From assembly GCA_050084515.1 (NCBI GenBank), contig CM114271.1, positions 16,244,001 to 16,308,000 of the forward strand: a stretch of 64,000 bases of DNA. Direction: 5' to 3'. The position numbers and the translations under genes are program-made. Below, in pieces: positions 25,198 through 36,033 of this stretch. The notes under the pieces are model-generated. The model made no database searches. It saw nothing but the letters and a program-made list of their open reading frames with translations, and was not told the origin of the DNA. Positions within the stretch are counted from its first letter, which is position 1. Every line of letters begins with the position of its first letter. The DNA comes from Blasia pusilla. Its lineage: Eukaryota > Marchantiophyta > Marchantiopsida > Blasiales.

Positions 25198-25496
25198 CAT
25201 GGTTGCACAAAAACGGACAAGTCCTTCCTTAGGACGGACATGGGTTCCAAGAGGTGGGACCTACACTTTTAGTCCATAATGGAAGGCAAGGCAAGGATAA
25301 GAACGGGCAATGAGGGAGGAGGGAGTGGAGGTGGAGGGAGGAAGAAATTGGGGAGTATGGAACACAAAGACAAGTAAGGGGAATCAGAAAGAAGCAAAAG
25401 GTGGGACCCATACGGACAAGTCCTTCAATAGGACGAACATAATTCCACAGACATGGACATGTCCACAAACACGGACTTTGTCCACATGCAACCTTG
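25198..25496. mobile_element. Non-autonomous hAT-type element, copy 2 (299 bp), opposite orientation to copy 1
   Basis: It starts CATGGTTGCA and ends TGCAACCTTG, flanked by gagctaat (25190-25197) and gagccaat (25497-25504). The sequence is the reverse complement of copy 1 with scattered differences. Confidence 0.78.
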
Positions 25497-26152
25497 GAGC
25501 CAATGCCCACTTTCGAATCCTTTCCAAGTAAGTAAATCTCACATTCGCGTGGGCATCCCTGATAGCAAGGTTGTATGTCACATAGTTCAAATTTTTCACA
25601 ATCATTCCTTGGGCATAGATTTCTGTGACTATTCTAAAAGGAAGATTCTTAGGTCCTATTATCAACTCTGGTGCTATGTGCCCAACATGATTTTTTGTTC
25701 ATGCTGCCACCATCTATGAGGTGACTCTAAGCACTCATCAAAGCACAAAGCATTCCCCCAATCTCCAACCCTAATGTATGGGTTTGAGTTGGATCCCAAA
25801 TGGATGAAAAATTTCATAGCATGAAATTTGGTATGAACAACCCCACGCTTGTGGAAAGTCTCCATGGTACCAAGAAGGGCAATCACAAGTTGGACGACAT
25901 TAGATGCCATCGTGAGATATCTGATCTTTTCCAACTCTCCTAAACTAGCCGTTCCATTTTTCAAGGTATGGCATGCTCGCAACTAATATGGAAACCTTCC
26001 GTATCCCTCAAAATGTAGGATCGTCTCTTCTCTGATGTAAGGTGGGAAAACCAATCTAACCATGCCTCTCTTATGGTCATGTTGAATTCATTCCTGGAAT
26101 TTACTGTTTGCCTCTTGGCACTATCATTGGACTTGATTTGATTATTTCCCAC

Positions 26153-27075
26153 TCTCGATGGCCCAACCCCACTAGATATTTCGCTCGGATGAACAAGATA
26201 AGAAGATCTCTTAAAAAAACCAACGAAAGAAATATACGAGTTGAGATAAAGAATTACCGATAATGACGGGAGATGCTAAAATATTGGCTCGAGTAATGTA
26301 CACACGTGTGAATGATGGAACATGAGTATGGATTTGGGGTTGGTCACTCAAAGGAAATATATGCGTGTTTAGATAAGTTTCCTTGACCACCTCCACATCC
26401 CTGTGATCCCATCAATGCTAAGGGGAACCAATGAAACAAATCTAAAACTCAAGTTTGTGAATCGAAAATTTGAAAATCACCAAACAAGTTTAGTTACACA
26501 AGAGATTTCCACACTCACAATCTATCACCTAATGTGGAATCAATTAGAATTTGTTTAGGACACAACAAGGAGCGCAGATGACCAAGTTGGTCAGAAACAA
26601 AATCCAACTACACCCAAAAGGCACGCAATGGATTTCCCCAAAATTCCTAGTAGCCTTGAAAGCCCTTAGCTCTCAAGGTACCAATGAAAGTTGGAGCCTA
26701 ATCCAAAAAATCTCTCAAAGAAAAGGAGGAAAACATGTAAAATGAAGATAATTGGAGTTAATTAGCCCCTAATGCCTCTCTTATAAATATTTTGGGGCTC
26801 ACTAGCGGGCCCTTTTCTTATGGGTTTTACAAAACAAGGTTTGGGAAGGGAGAAGAGGGTAGAGGTATGTTCCCACCAATCCCTCACTACCACATGTAGC
26901 CGCGGGGTTTGGGGGACGCGGGCCAAACATGCGTCGGACACGGGTTTGGCAAGTAGGACAGGGGCTTCCACGTGGCAGCCCCCAATTCGTTGGACGGACG
27001 GCGGGCTACGACACATGTTGATGCCCGCCCTAGCCCGTGCGCGGGCCGTGGAGCCGGGGAGCAGGCTACAATTGA
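26153..27075. other. Intergenic, becoming GC-rich after 26.84 kb
   Basis: No gene is recognised. From about 26840 the base composition changes to very GC-rich, with gcgggct-type words leading into the tandem duplication that follows. Confidence 0.45.
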
Positions 27076-27851
27076 GCAGGGGTACGGTGGGTCTGTGCGG
27101 CCGAGGCGAAGGTTTGGGCGCGGGCTAGGTGGGGGCCAATGAGCTCGCGTGCGAGCAAGGGCGGGCTGGGCGCGGGCTTTGGCGGGCTAGGGCAGGCTGG
27201 GCGGGGTTCGAATGAATTGCGTATGGCGGGGCTGACGCAATCGACATGAGGAATGGGATGGCCTGACGCAGGCCCAGCTTGTCTGCGACGCGGAATATAA
27301 ATCGATTGTTAAAGAAAACAAGTGTCAGACAAGATGCGGACTAGCCGTGCAAGGGTGGAATCTTCTGATTGATATGGGCAGCGGGTATGCAGGCCCGTGT
27401 AGCCCACACCCAGGCCCGCACGGACATGTTCGTGGACACGAACTTTATCAGCATGCAACCTTGGCGGGTGGGGCGCGGGCTATGTGGGTTGCGCAAGCTG
27501 CGAAAGTTAGGTGTGGGCTTGGGGCCGGTTGGGTCCGGGCTAGGAGCCTAGGGCGGGTTGGGAACTTGGGGCCGACTAGGCGCGGGCTTATAAACACAGG
27601 CCTTTGGCGGGGCCGACGTGATTGACGCAATAAATGGGGACGGCTCGACGCGGGCCCAACTTTTCCGCGACGTTGACTACAAGTCGGGTGTTAAAAATGA
27701 GCGTCGGACAAGATGCGGACTAGCCGAGCAAGGGTGGAATGCTCGGGTGGCACAAGCCCGGGCTTGCACGGACATGTGCATCCTCGAGAGGGACATAAGT
27801 CCGCGGATGCAGACATGTCTTCGGACACGGAATTTGTCCGCTGCAACCTTG
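27076..27851. repeat. GC-rich 388-bp tandem duplication ending in hAT-type termini
   Basis: Two copies (about 27076-27463 and 27464-27851) share gacaagatgcggactagccg and caagggtggaat. Each closes with the right end of the hAT-type family (gtggacacgaacttt or ggacacggaatttgtcc, then TGCAACCTTG). The interior is dominated by gcgggct words. No left terminus or target duplication is found, so these are probably rearranged derivatives. Confidence 0.55.
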
Positions 27852-27859
27852 GTGATTTA

Positions 27860-28595
27860 TTCATTTTGTGCAGGGACATGGGATTTAGAAGAGGGAAGAG
27901 GGTTTCCTATTTTTAAAAATTAATACAAAAATACTAATCCATGATAAACTTTTTTCCTCGATGTGAGGGATAAGAAAGATTTTCTTTTTAAAATTACTGA
28001 AATAAGGCACTCTTTGGTTTGATTTTCATGGCTGGAAATATTCAAGATGAAATCTATCTATAGTATCATGTATGTTGGCCTCTTGCATGTTAAACTGGAA
28101 ATTGCAACATGAGTCCAAAGGCATTCACATATGGCAGTTCTTCATTGGTTGCAGTTTCCAAAACCATTAGATTGGAAATATTTTCAAGTCAAATATCAAT
28201 GTATGCATATACCAAACCATGAAAATTTTCATATCATCCATCTAATCCAATGCATCACATGGGAATAAAACTTCCAATTTTCAATATGAGAGGAAAGGAG
28301 ACTTAGGCAATTAGGGGAAAGAAGGATAAATTTTCAACAAGGGAGAGGAAGAGATAAAGGTATAAATTTACAACAAGGAATGGTTTTAGGAGGAATTTTT
28401 TTTTCTGTAAGTGAAGTAGATACTTATTGGGAGGAGTTCCCTAGGACCCTCCCTCTATTTTTAGGGATACAAAAATGTGAACTATTAACAAAGGAAGGGG
28501 AGTCAATAAGAATTGAAGCACTCATTCTTATAGAAGTTCATTTCAAAATAGTAGATGTGTTTGTAATTGTTGGATTTAGTTCATAGTCTATAAAT
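27860..28595. other. Intergenic, nothing recognised
   Basis: AT-rich unique sequence without a supportable gene. Confidence 0.5.
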
Positions 28596-28906
28596 CATGG
28601 TTGCAAAAAAATGGACAAGTCCGTCCCTAAGATGGGCAACTTTGGACACGTCCATGCACATGGATTGTAAGAGGTGGGATCCACACTTTATAGTTCATGA
28701 TGGAAGGGCAAGTAGGACCATAAAGGGGAAGGGAGTGGAGGTGGAGGAAGGAAGAAACACGAGAATCTAGAACTTGAAGGCAAGTAGGAGGAATGAGAAA
28801 AGAAGGGGAAGGTGGGGCCCATATAAACAAGTCCTTACATAAGACGACGTAAGTTCATAGACATGGAGATGTTTGCGGACATAGACTTTGTCAATAAGCA
28901 ATTTTG
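28596..28906. mobile_element. Non-autonomous hAT-type element, copy 3 (311 bp)
   Basis: It starts CATGGTTGCA; the right end is slightly decayed (AAGCAATTTTG). It is flanked by a perfect 8-bp duplication, ctataaat at 28588-28595 and 28907-28914. Orientation is as copy 2. Confidence 0.85.
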
Positions 28907-28914
28907 CTATAAAT

Positions 28915-30120
28915 TGAGGGACATTTTCCCCTTTCTGATTGGAGGCTCTCAATATTCCATAAGAATTACATACAATATTTTACTTAGCCTTATTTTCTCT
29001 TACAATGATTTTGAGTTGAGATAAGGTATGCTCTCACTTTGGCGAGTAGTAAGTAGGTAAATATCCACGTGAAAACTCCAAGAATTAGAGTTGATTCGAG
29101 TTGAAGGTCTGAAACTCAATCTGCTATAAACACCAAGGAGGTAAACTGTTGGACGAATCACGTTTGAAGAGGTGCAATTTTGGCTGAGTTTTCCAATTAC
29201 TATCCATTTGATTTTCTGTCGTAGAAATCTATATGATGTAATAGGGCAAGTACAACTAGTTATGGTTCTTTCTGATATTAGTGTGCGGTTGATAATTCCT
29301 AATGGAAATTGTTACCAATTCCAAATATGATAATTAGATATGGAAGGAAGAACAAAGTCTTATAAACATATGCATAACCATTGAAACACACTTGTGCAAT
29401 CTACTACTCATTTTGGAGCATGGAGCGTGGATCGTCGTTCGTCTTGTTGATCTTTGCTTCCACCCAAAAAAATTTGGGGTTGCATGCTACAACCATAGGA
29501 CATATTGCTCTACAATAGAAGCTGACATGCATTCACATCTTGGGTTATGACCAGCCTGCAATCAACATCTTGTGGATATTTGCATACTAAATCTCCACAC
29601 GGCCCATGCACCCTCAAGCAAGAATTTCTACCTTCATGATCACATCTTTGATGGTTGGATCATAGGGCCTCTATACCAGATCGAATGCAACGCAAGCTTG
29701 CATGTACCTATCTAGTTCCAATAGAGCCAATCCCTTGCAACCTAACCTTGACATGTGTGGGATTAGCTTCAAGAGCCCTCTTGGTATCGATCTAGGCCTA
29801 CAACTTCATACACAACAAAGCAACTCAATTCCCCAAAAGCAAAGGACTTCCTCCCAAAGTGCCCTTGCAAACACTTGCTTATCGAATATGTCTGTAATCC
29901 GACATAGAACACGAACGAGAGAGTTTGGTATACCAACACAAGGTGATTTGGTAGGAATGCAAATCATGGAAGAGGAAAGGCTAAAAGTTGGCAAGGTTGG
30001 ACTAAAGTACGAAGTTTATCACAAATCCGTAGAGCCCATGCGATGTTGATCCATCAAATGAACGATCTTACTATTCTTTTGAGATTTAGGTAAAGCCTAT
30101 CAATTTCTATCCATTCAAAA
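28915..30120. other. Intergenic, nothing recognised
   Basis: A 115-codon frame at 29702-30049 (+) has no recognisable domain. No other signal is seen. Confidence 0.45.
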
Positions 30121-30547
30121 AAAGGTTATACTAAAATAGACAAGTCTGGACATGTCCACACACTTGCCCAATGGGTCCCTTGCCCGAGTTTTTTCACATC
30201 TCGATGGTTCACACAGGCTCAAGACGTAAGAATGGATGTAAGGCAAGGATCGAACGGGTGTGCAGGCTATGAGCCCTTGCCTCCCTCGACCACAGCCCGC
30301 ACAAGAACGCCCTAAGCATCTACAGGCTCGCGGCAGGCCTACACTTGGCGAGTGGATGCGGGCTACAAAACGTGCACGAGCTATAAAACACATGCAAGCT
30401 AAGTGAGGCTGGGTTTACTGTACGAGCAAGGCGGAGCTCGAGGGAGAACTCAGAAGCACGCCCTAGGTACCCCCGCCTGCACGAAAAAGTCCATCCTAGG
30501 GACGAACATAAGGTCACGCATACGAACTTTGTCCGTGTGCAACCCTC
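30121..30547. mobile_element. hAT-type element, copy 4 (427 bp) with a GC-rich interior
   Basis: The left end is decayed (aaaggttata), the right end retains gtccgtgtgcaacc, and a perfect 8-bp duplication attcaaaa lies at 30113-30120 and 30548-30555. Only the outer parts (tggacatgtcc, gaactttgtccg) match copies 1-3; the centre resembles the GC-rich 27-kb repeat. Confidence 0.7.
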
Positions 30548-30847
30548 ATTCAAAAGGAGAGAGAAAAGAGTATCTATTTATCTCCCTGTCTTCATCCGTA
30601 CCCTTCTATGAGTAAATACGATATATTATAGGGGAGGATGGGGAGTAGGTAGAGACATACCCTCTCCATTATGTGGTATATAGAAATTTGGGGGATATAG
30701 AATGAGTTTCAAATAGTTCCTTCCCTTTTTCAATCAAAAGTATGAAAATAGATTAAAACATATCCAATGGGTTCAAGAGATTCACACAAGCCCAATAAGA
30801 TTAGTATTCTGTAAAAGTGTTCAACAAATATCAGCTTTTCATCCAAT

Positions 30848-31406
30848 TATCCCAAAACACTTCTCGCACCACTTATCTACACCACAACGATCCGATTCTT
30901 ACTAGGCCTCCCCTGACCATCGACGGTTAGTTCGACACATAAAGAATTTCGACAGAGTCTGGATCCGCTTGTACACATTTGTTACATTGTCAAGTTAGGG
31001 TTGAGCGAATAGCCACTAACGATGAGATATGATGTTCTCTATTCCTCATGAGAGTGATTGTGACACGTAGAGAGAGTGGCACTACTCCATGCAGGATTCC
31101 CTTATTTGTGTAGATTTTAATATGACCTGTTCAGTGGCAATGGTTGACATTGTAGTGAAGAATCCTATGCGGGAGTCTGTGCAAACACATATGCTGGCAC
31201 AAGGAAGATTGCTACATGGAACAATCGCAATGGCGAAGAAGACCCATATTTATAAATGACTTCACAAAGGGCATCGACTCCATAGACATGATTGGCTCTA
31301 AGGGAGAGGCACACATCATCTCCATTCCAAAAATGGATTGTCCTTAACTATAGCCAATTTTTACCGTAGGTGAAGGGCCTCCATAGGTTTGCAACGTGCC
31401 CATCAC
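30848..31406 (+). mobile_element. 5'-truncated, decayed copy of the family-B non-LTR element
   Basis: The sequence follows 58748-59345 over its whole length (shared words include gagtctggatcc, ggcactactccatgca, gattcccttat, gaagacccat). It covers only the CCHC and endonuclease end of the protein, with many stops and a small internal deletion. Truncation at the 5' end is typical of target-primed retrotransposition. Confidence 0.75.
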
Positions 31407-32218
31407 GGAACCGATATTGTCTCTCTTTTTTATGAGTTCAGCTTGTAAGGGGAACCCCTTTTTCCGTCACCCCTATTCGATGAAGCCTTGGCTCCCACAT
31501 AGTCCCCCTTTTTGGCGTTCTCCCAAAAGCAGGAAATTCATGAACGCTACTCGTATGGGAATTTGGGTAAAACCGGACCCTCCCCTTCTTGGAAGGTTCT
31601 CGTTGGTGGAGGAGGACTATGGAGGAAGACTATGGCGGACGTTTAGAATTTTATTTGTAACTATTTTCATGGTGATCCAATCTTTTCAATTTAAGGCCCA
31701 ATGTGTTCATCTTCTCAAGCTTGAACTTTGGGTTCTTCTTTTTTCCACTTAAGATTGAGATTTCCAAAGTTCTTGGGATCTTTGGACCTCCTTCTCTCCT
31801 AAGTGTGCTCATAGATTTCTATATGCAATTTCAAACATAGCGCTCTCCTTATAGAGTGATACCATCTTACCATCGGTTTAACGGATTCCTCTTGCTTTTC
31901 TGGATCTTTTGATACGGGCTGGGCCCAACATTACGAACTCATTCCCTCATAGCGGTCATTGGTGGGTGCCTCACTTCCTCCCCCACATCCTCTTTTTTGG
32001 TGTTTCCAATTTCTTTCATAACTTTCTTCTCGAATGTCGGTTTTGGGCGTGTATGGGCTTGTTTTGATCGTCTTGACGAGCTCGTTCTTTTGATATCAAG
32101 TAGGTTTTCTACTTTTTATTCCTTCTTTGTAGGCGCCTATTTTTGTGTACGGGTTTGTTTTAGGTCAATTCCTCCCAAAAGTATTCCTTGCTCTTTCAAC
32201 TCCTTACCTTATTGTTTT
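31407..32218. other. Region before the family-A element, possibly its 5' part
   Basis: No gene is recognised. The second copy of family A runs off the window at the point matching 32219, so it is unknown how far upstream the element extends. Confidence 0.4.
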
Positions 32219-32378
32219 GCCCCTACATACGTTTAGAACATTAGAAATTCATATTCTTGAGCCACCTCTTCCGATACCATATCCATCACTTTTCCTTTTC
32301 AATTACTTTTTATATTTTTCTTATAGTAACTTTCAATCATAAATTCGGTATTGCCTAATCTTCATCTCTCCACTACTT

Positions 32379-33291
32379 TTGCTTTGCTCATTATCCTCAT
32401 GCTTTCTCCAAACCACGTTCCGTATGTCTTTTCTTATCTTCGGAGACTTGCCTACTTTTACTTCTATGTCATCAGAGATGGAGTTGGATTCTCCATCTAC
32501 TCGCTTATCTGGTTTTACACGCCCTCCTACAGCCGTAACCTCTCCCCTTGGTTCACCTCTTCATCGTCGATCTCGCCATTTTCCTCCCGATGCTAATACA
32601 CCCATTACACTCGCTACATTTCTTCCGGATTCTCCTCTTCTCCCTTCTTCGCCTTGTCCTATTGAGCCTAATCCTGATCCATTATTACCAAATCCTTCTA
32701 CTTTGCCATCCCCACATATCTCATCTATGCCCTTGCTTCCAACTCCTATCTATTATATCCAAATCTCCCCTCCTCCTCCTTCCCCAACCTATTTACCCCC
32801 TCATCGTCGGCCATCACCACCTCTTGCACCTCCCACCTCCTCTCCTTGTAACCCTTCTACTTCTCCATTTGTACCAAAGGTTCGTTGCATACCTTGTGGT
32901 AAGGACTTTGCTCCTAATGGGATCAAAAGACATCAGCGGTACTGTCGATCCATGCATGGGCCTTCAATCACTCCCCACAACAACTGCTTGGACGTGGTTA
33001 AGCCAAATTGATCTCCTTCGCTCTTTCCATCCAGGTCTTCCTCGTCCTAGACTCTACACTTGCATTCCTATTGCTCTTCGCCCCATCACCCAACAAGCTT
33101 TGCTATTCCCATTAGAAAGGTTAGCGCGTGACCCCTTAGATATAAATGCTTGGTATCTCCTATTACTCTTCCCGCAATGGGTTTTAGTCCTCCCTCCAAG
33201 GGGTGCAATGGGTCATCGTGAAACCTCCACACGTATTCAACGCTTTATGTCGGGATTGGGAGAATCTTTGAGAATGAGCATGTACTTGTGA
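32379..33291 (+). pseudogene. Family-A N-terminal region with zinc finger (frameshifted)
   Basis: Frame 32379-33011 is Pro- and Ser-rich and ends in a finger of the form C-x2-C-x11-H-x3-C (CIPCGKDF to HQRYC, about 32890-32950). The homologous reading then continues in another frame to 33291 (WLSQIDLLRSFHPGLPRPRL and following), so one frameshift lies near 33.0 kb. A single finger of this type before the RT is the arrangement seen in R2-like elements, where it helps recognise the target DNA. Confidence 0.65.
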
Positions 33292-33298
33292 GGCCTTA

Positions 33299-35203
33299 GT
33301 GCGGCTCATGCCACTTAACATGCCAATCATGGGAGGCCTTCAATACAACAACGCCGACGAAGTCTACTATTGGGGCAGGTTGGTGAGTTTTCACGCAGCT
33401 CGAGCATTGGGTCATCTTTCTCCGGCGGTTCCAAGTGCGGAAACAGTGGCTCTCTTAGAAGCTCTTCATCCTCCTTCAAGTGGCGATGCTCCATCTTTTG
33501 TGGAAGACTATACAAAGACCTTGACTTGGATCTTGACTTGGAGGTTTTCACTAGGCTTTTCTGCATACTCCTCGCTTATCGGCAAGCGGGCTATCGGGAT
33601 GGTTTTTGAGCATCTCCGCGATTGCTTTATCCCAGCAGATTCAGCAAGTGGCTTTGTCTCTCTATATAAGGTGTGTGCACATATGGCGGCAGGTCGTCTC
33701 CCATTCTCTATCTCTAGGCTCTTAGGGGCTTGTCGTTTGTTGGCTATGGATAAGCCTCCTTTAGGTGTGCGCCCTTTGGCTATTGGAGAGGTTTTATACC
33801 GCTTGGTCAGTCGATCCCTATGCTTGCAATTTCGTCCTCACTTTAGTGCCCACTTATTTCCTCATCAATTTGGAGTGGCAACTCCTGGAGGTTGTGAGGC
33901 TGTGGTGCATGGGATTCGCTCCACTCTTGATATTCATCCAGATTGGGTAGCAATTCAAGTCGATGTGGCTAACGCATTCAATTCAGTTTCTCGTGCGGCC
34001 ATCTTTGAGGAATTACGTTGTGTAGGAGGACAACCTGCGAGCCTCATTCCATTTGTTTGCTCCTTCTATGCCTATGATACGCCCATTATCTATTCCCATC
34101 ATGCTACTTCTCGGGAATATAGTATTCTCAAATCGGCTTGTGGCACACGTCAAGGTGATCCCATAAGAGGCCCACTCTTTGCCATTGCCCATTTTCGTGC
34201 CCTTCGAACATCAGCGCAAGCCTTTCCATCTTGTCTTTTCCCTTCTATTGCTGATGACACTCACATTTTAGGTCCTCCTTCTGAAGTGGTTCCTGCTTAT
34301 ACCCATTTCGTGGAGCAACTCTCTTTCTTATTAAACCTTAAAGTCCAACCTAGTAAATGTGGAGTATGGTCTCCTTCATGCCTTCCCTCAACATTCACCC
34401 CACCTACTCCTGATTTTCCCATTTACATTGAAGGGGTTAGAGTTCTTGGGGTCCCAATTGGCTTCATCGACTATGTCTCAAAGTTCTTGGATGAGGCCCT
34501 TTTGAAAGATGTGGAATGGCTTCATTTATTACCTCATCTTGGGGATCCCCAAGTGGCTTATGGGATTCTCTCCCAATGTTTTCTTCGACGTCCTTCCTAC
34601 CTTCTTCGCACTTGTCCTCCCACTTCAAGCTTCTTACATCGGCTGGCCTCTTTTGATGCTTCTATCTTGGCAACTTTTGGTAAACTTCTTGGCCCGAATA
34701 CCTTTGAGGGAGAGGATGGTGTCTTTGCTTCACGACAAGCTATCTTGCCTATTTCTTTTGGAGGGGTGGGACTATCCTCCACAGTCACATCTGCCCCCGT
34801 AGCCTTTTTGGGGAGTTGGGCGTTGGTAGCACCGATTATGGCTTCAAGGTTTCTCCAAGGAGATACACCTATCTTGATGGATCATATCGCCCATGTCGAG
34901 GAGGGGGACTTGTTATTTCAACAACAACTAAGATCTGCACGAGCTCTTCTTCCTCTTGCTACACAAGCAATTCTACCCCCTTTCAGTCAACTAATTACAG
35001 AAGGGCTTGATCGACTTCAAGAGCATATCTCCGAGAATCTGCATCAAATAAACTTTTCCAAAGATTCTCTCGAGGCATCCTCGACGCTAATCGAGCTCGC
35101 TCTACGTTCATGTCTTTGGTACCGGAGCGGAGGCGTGGCTTACTGCAAATCCTCTTATTCTTCCATTTCGTCTTCCTCGAAGGATATTCTCGATAGCTTT
35201 TGA
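33299..35203 (+). pseudogene. Family-A reverse transcriptase (634-codon open frame)
   Basis: The longest open frame of the element. RT motifs in order: A, QVDVANAFNSVSR (residues 220-232); B, GTRQGDP (282-288); C, IADDTHI (Asp pair at 319-320); D, LKVQPSKCGVW; E, GVRVLGVPIG. Upstream, LGVRPLAIGEVLYRLVSR is the region before motif A. The enzyme would copy the element RNA at a nicked target. Motif C has Ile where most RTs have Tyr or Phe. The frame starts abruptly after a frameshift, so its first ATG is probably not the native start, and it stops before the CCHC knuckle, so the product would be incomplete. Confidence 0.8.
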
Positions 35204-35914
35204 TTACGTCTTGACTTCCCCATCCTTCTCTCTTAGGTGTGCCAAATTGTGTATGGGGATCCTATTGATGCCAAGGGTATCCATATTCTCCGATGTGCAC
35301 ATGGTGGAAACGAACGGCCACACATGATGTCATTAGAGAGGCGGTAGCATCGGTGGCTCGACGGGGGATATACCGTTGGGCAAGAGCAACTCCACGCCCT
35401 ACCTTCAACCACACAAGCAACCTCTCGTCGGAGAGTGGATCTTGTTATGTCTCGAGGTGGATTCGGACACTAGGTGATGTGGTGGTTCTTTGATCCAACA
35501 CGTTCGACTTGGTGTGTAGAGCCGCACATACCAAAGGTTTGGCGGCCGAAGCTGCAGCAAGAATCAAGGAGTTAAGTTATCTTTGTGAGACATGCGATCG
35601 ACGGATTTATTCCATTTGCAAAGTGGAAGTATTCGGTCATTTACATGTGTCTTTTGATACTTTCCTCGAAAACATGTGCTCACCACTCCCTCGAGAATCA
35701 TCACCTTGCCCCTTCCCGTAGTCCTTCTCTCTCGGTAGTTACTACTTATTTTAGGCAATGCATCTCATTGGCCTTACAACGTGCACAAGCCTTGGCATTA
35801 ATACGTCGTGCAGAGGTGGTGGGAGGTCGCTCGCCTCGTCGTCCATTCACGTCTGACCAACCACTCGTGTTCTTGTCAGATTTGTTTCAAGCAATCAATC
35901 GTGTTGCTCGTTGA
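35204..35914 (+). pseudogene. Family-A CCHC knuckle and restriction-like endonuclease region (frameshifted)
   Basis: Homology to the minus-strand copy shows a knuckle of the form C-x-C-x9-H-x3-C at about 35238-35300, here damaged by a one-base loss after PNCVW. A region with RRRVDL and DVVV(A)DP-like strands then resembles the PD-(D/E)xK endonuclease fold. It closes with QRAQALALIRRAEVVGG. Multiple frameshifts are present. Confidence 0.6.
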
Positions 35915-36033
35915 ACCGGTATTTACTTTTTGCCATTTTCTTTTTGCATTCTTTTTATGCATTTTTTTACTCCTCTTTTGAGTTGTTATTAAGTTTCTTT
36001 GTCCTCTTTGAGGTTTGTTTTATAATAAAGTGG

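Larger units (their letters stand above)
23250..26152 (-). pseudogene. Kinase-like pseudogene interrupted by two hAT-type elements
   Basis: Read on the minus strand from 26152 down, fragments of a protein-kinase fold are visible: VVHTKFHAMKF in place of the catalytic HRD loop (Asp absent), GDWG in place of DFG, and IAPELIIG (APE motif, near 25660). The conserved catalytic positions are degenerate, and at least two frameshifts and several stops break the frame. Past the kinase part, a long acidic and charged region, probably coiled coil, continues to about 23.25 kb (for example 24022-23675 and 23665-23402). The short elements at 25198-25496 and 24214-24526 sit inside the reading frame, and skipping each with one copy of its target duplication lets the frame run on. 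The parent gene could be cellular or carried by a larger transposon; I do not recognise it beyond the kinase motifs. Confidence 0.55.
32219..36033 (+). mobile_element. Family-A non-LTR retrotransposon, copy 1 (at least 3.8 kb)
   Basis: A near-identical copy lies inverted at 60117-64000. The right end is fixed at tataataaagtgg (36033), where the two copies diverge; the left end is at or before 32219. In order it codes for a Pro/Ser-rich N-terminal part with a zinc finger, a reverse transcriptase, a CCHC knuckle and a restriction-like endonuclease region. This order is that of the early-branching (R2/NeSL/Utopia-type) non-LTR elements. No LTRs, and no apurinic-type endonuclease before the RT. 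Several frameshifts make it non-autonomous. Confidence 0.8.

Noticed and set aside
24214-25496. Mutator-type elements with 9-bp duplications
   Set aside because: A ninth matching base can be added only for one copy. All four fit 8-bp duplications with CA-G-G ends, pointing to hAT.
32548-33291. Leu/Pro/His-rich 247-codon frame as an independent gene
   Set aside because: Only its last part is homologous to element protein; the first half is an out-of-frame reading of the Pro/Ser-rich region.
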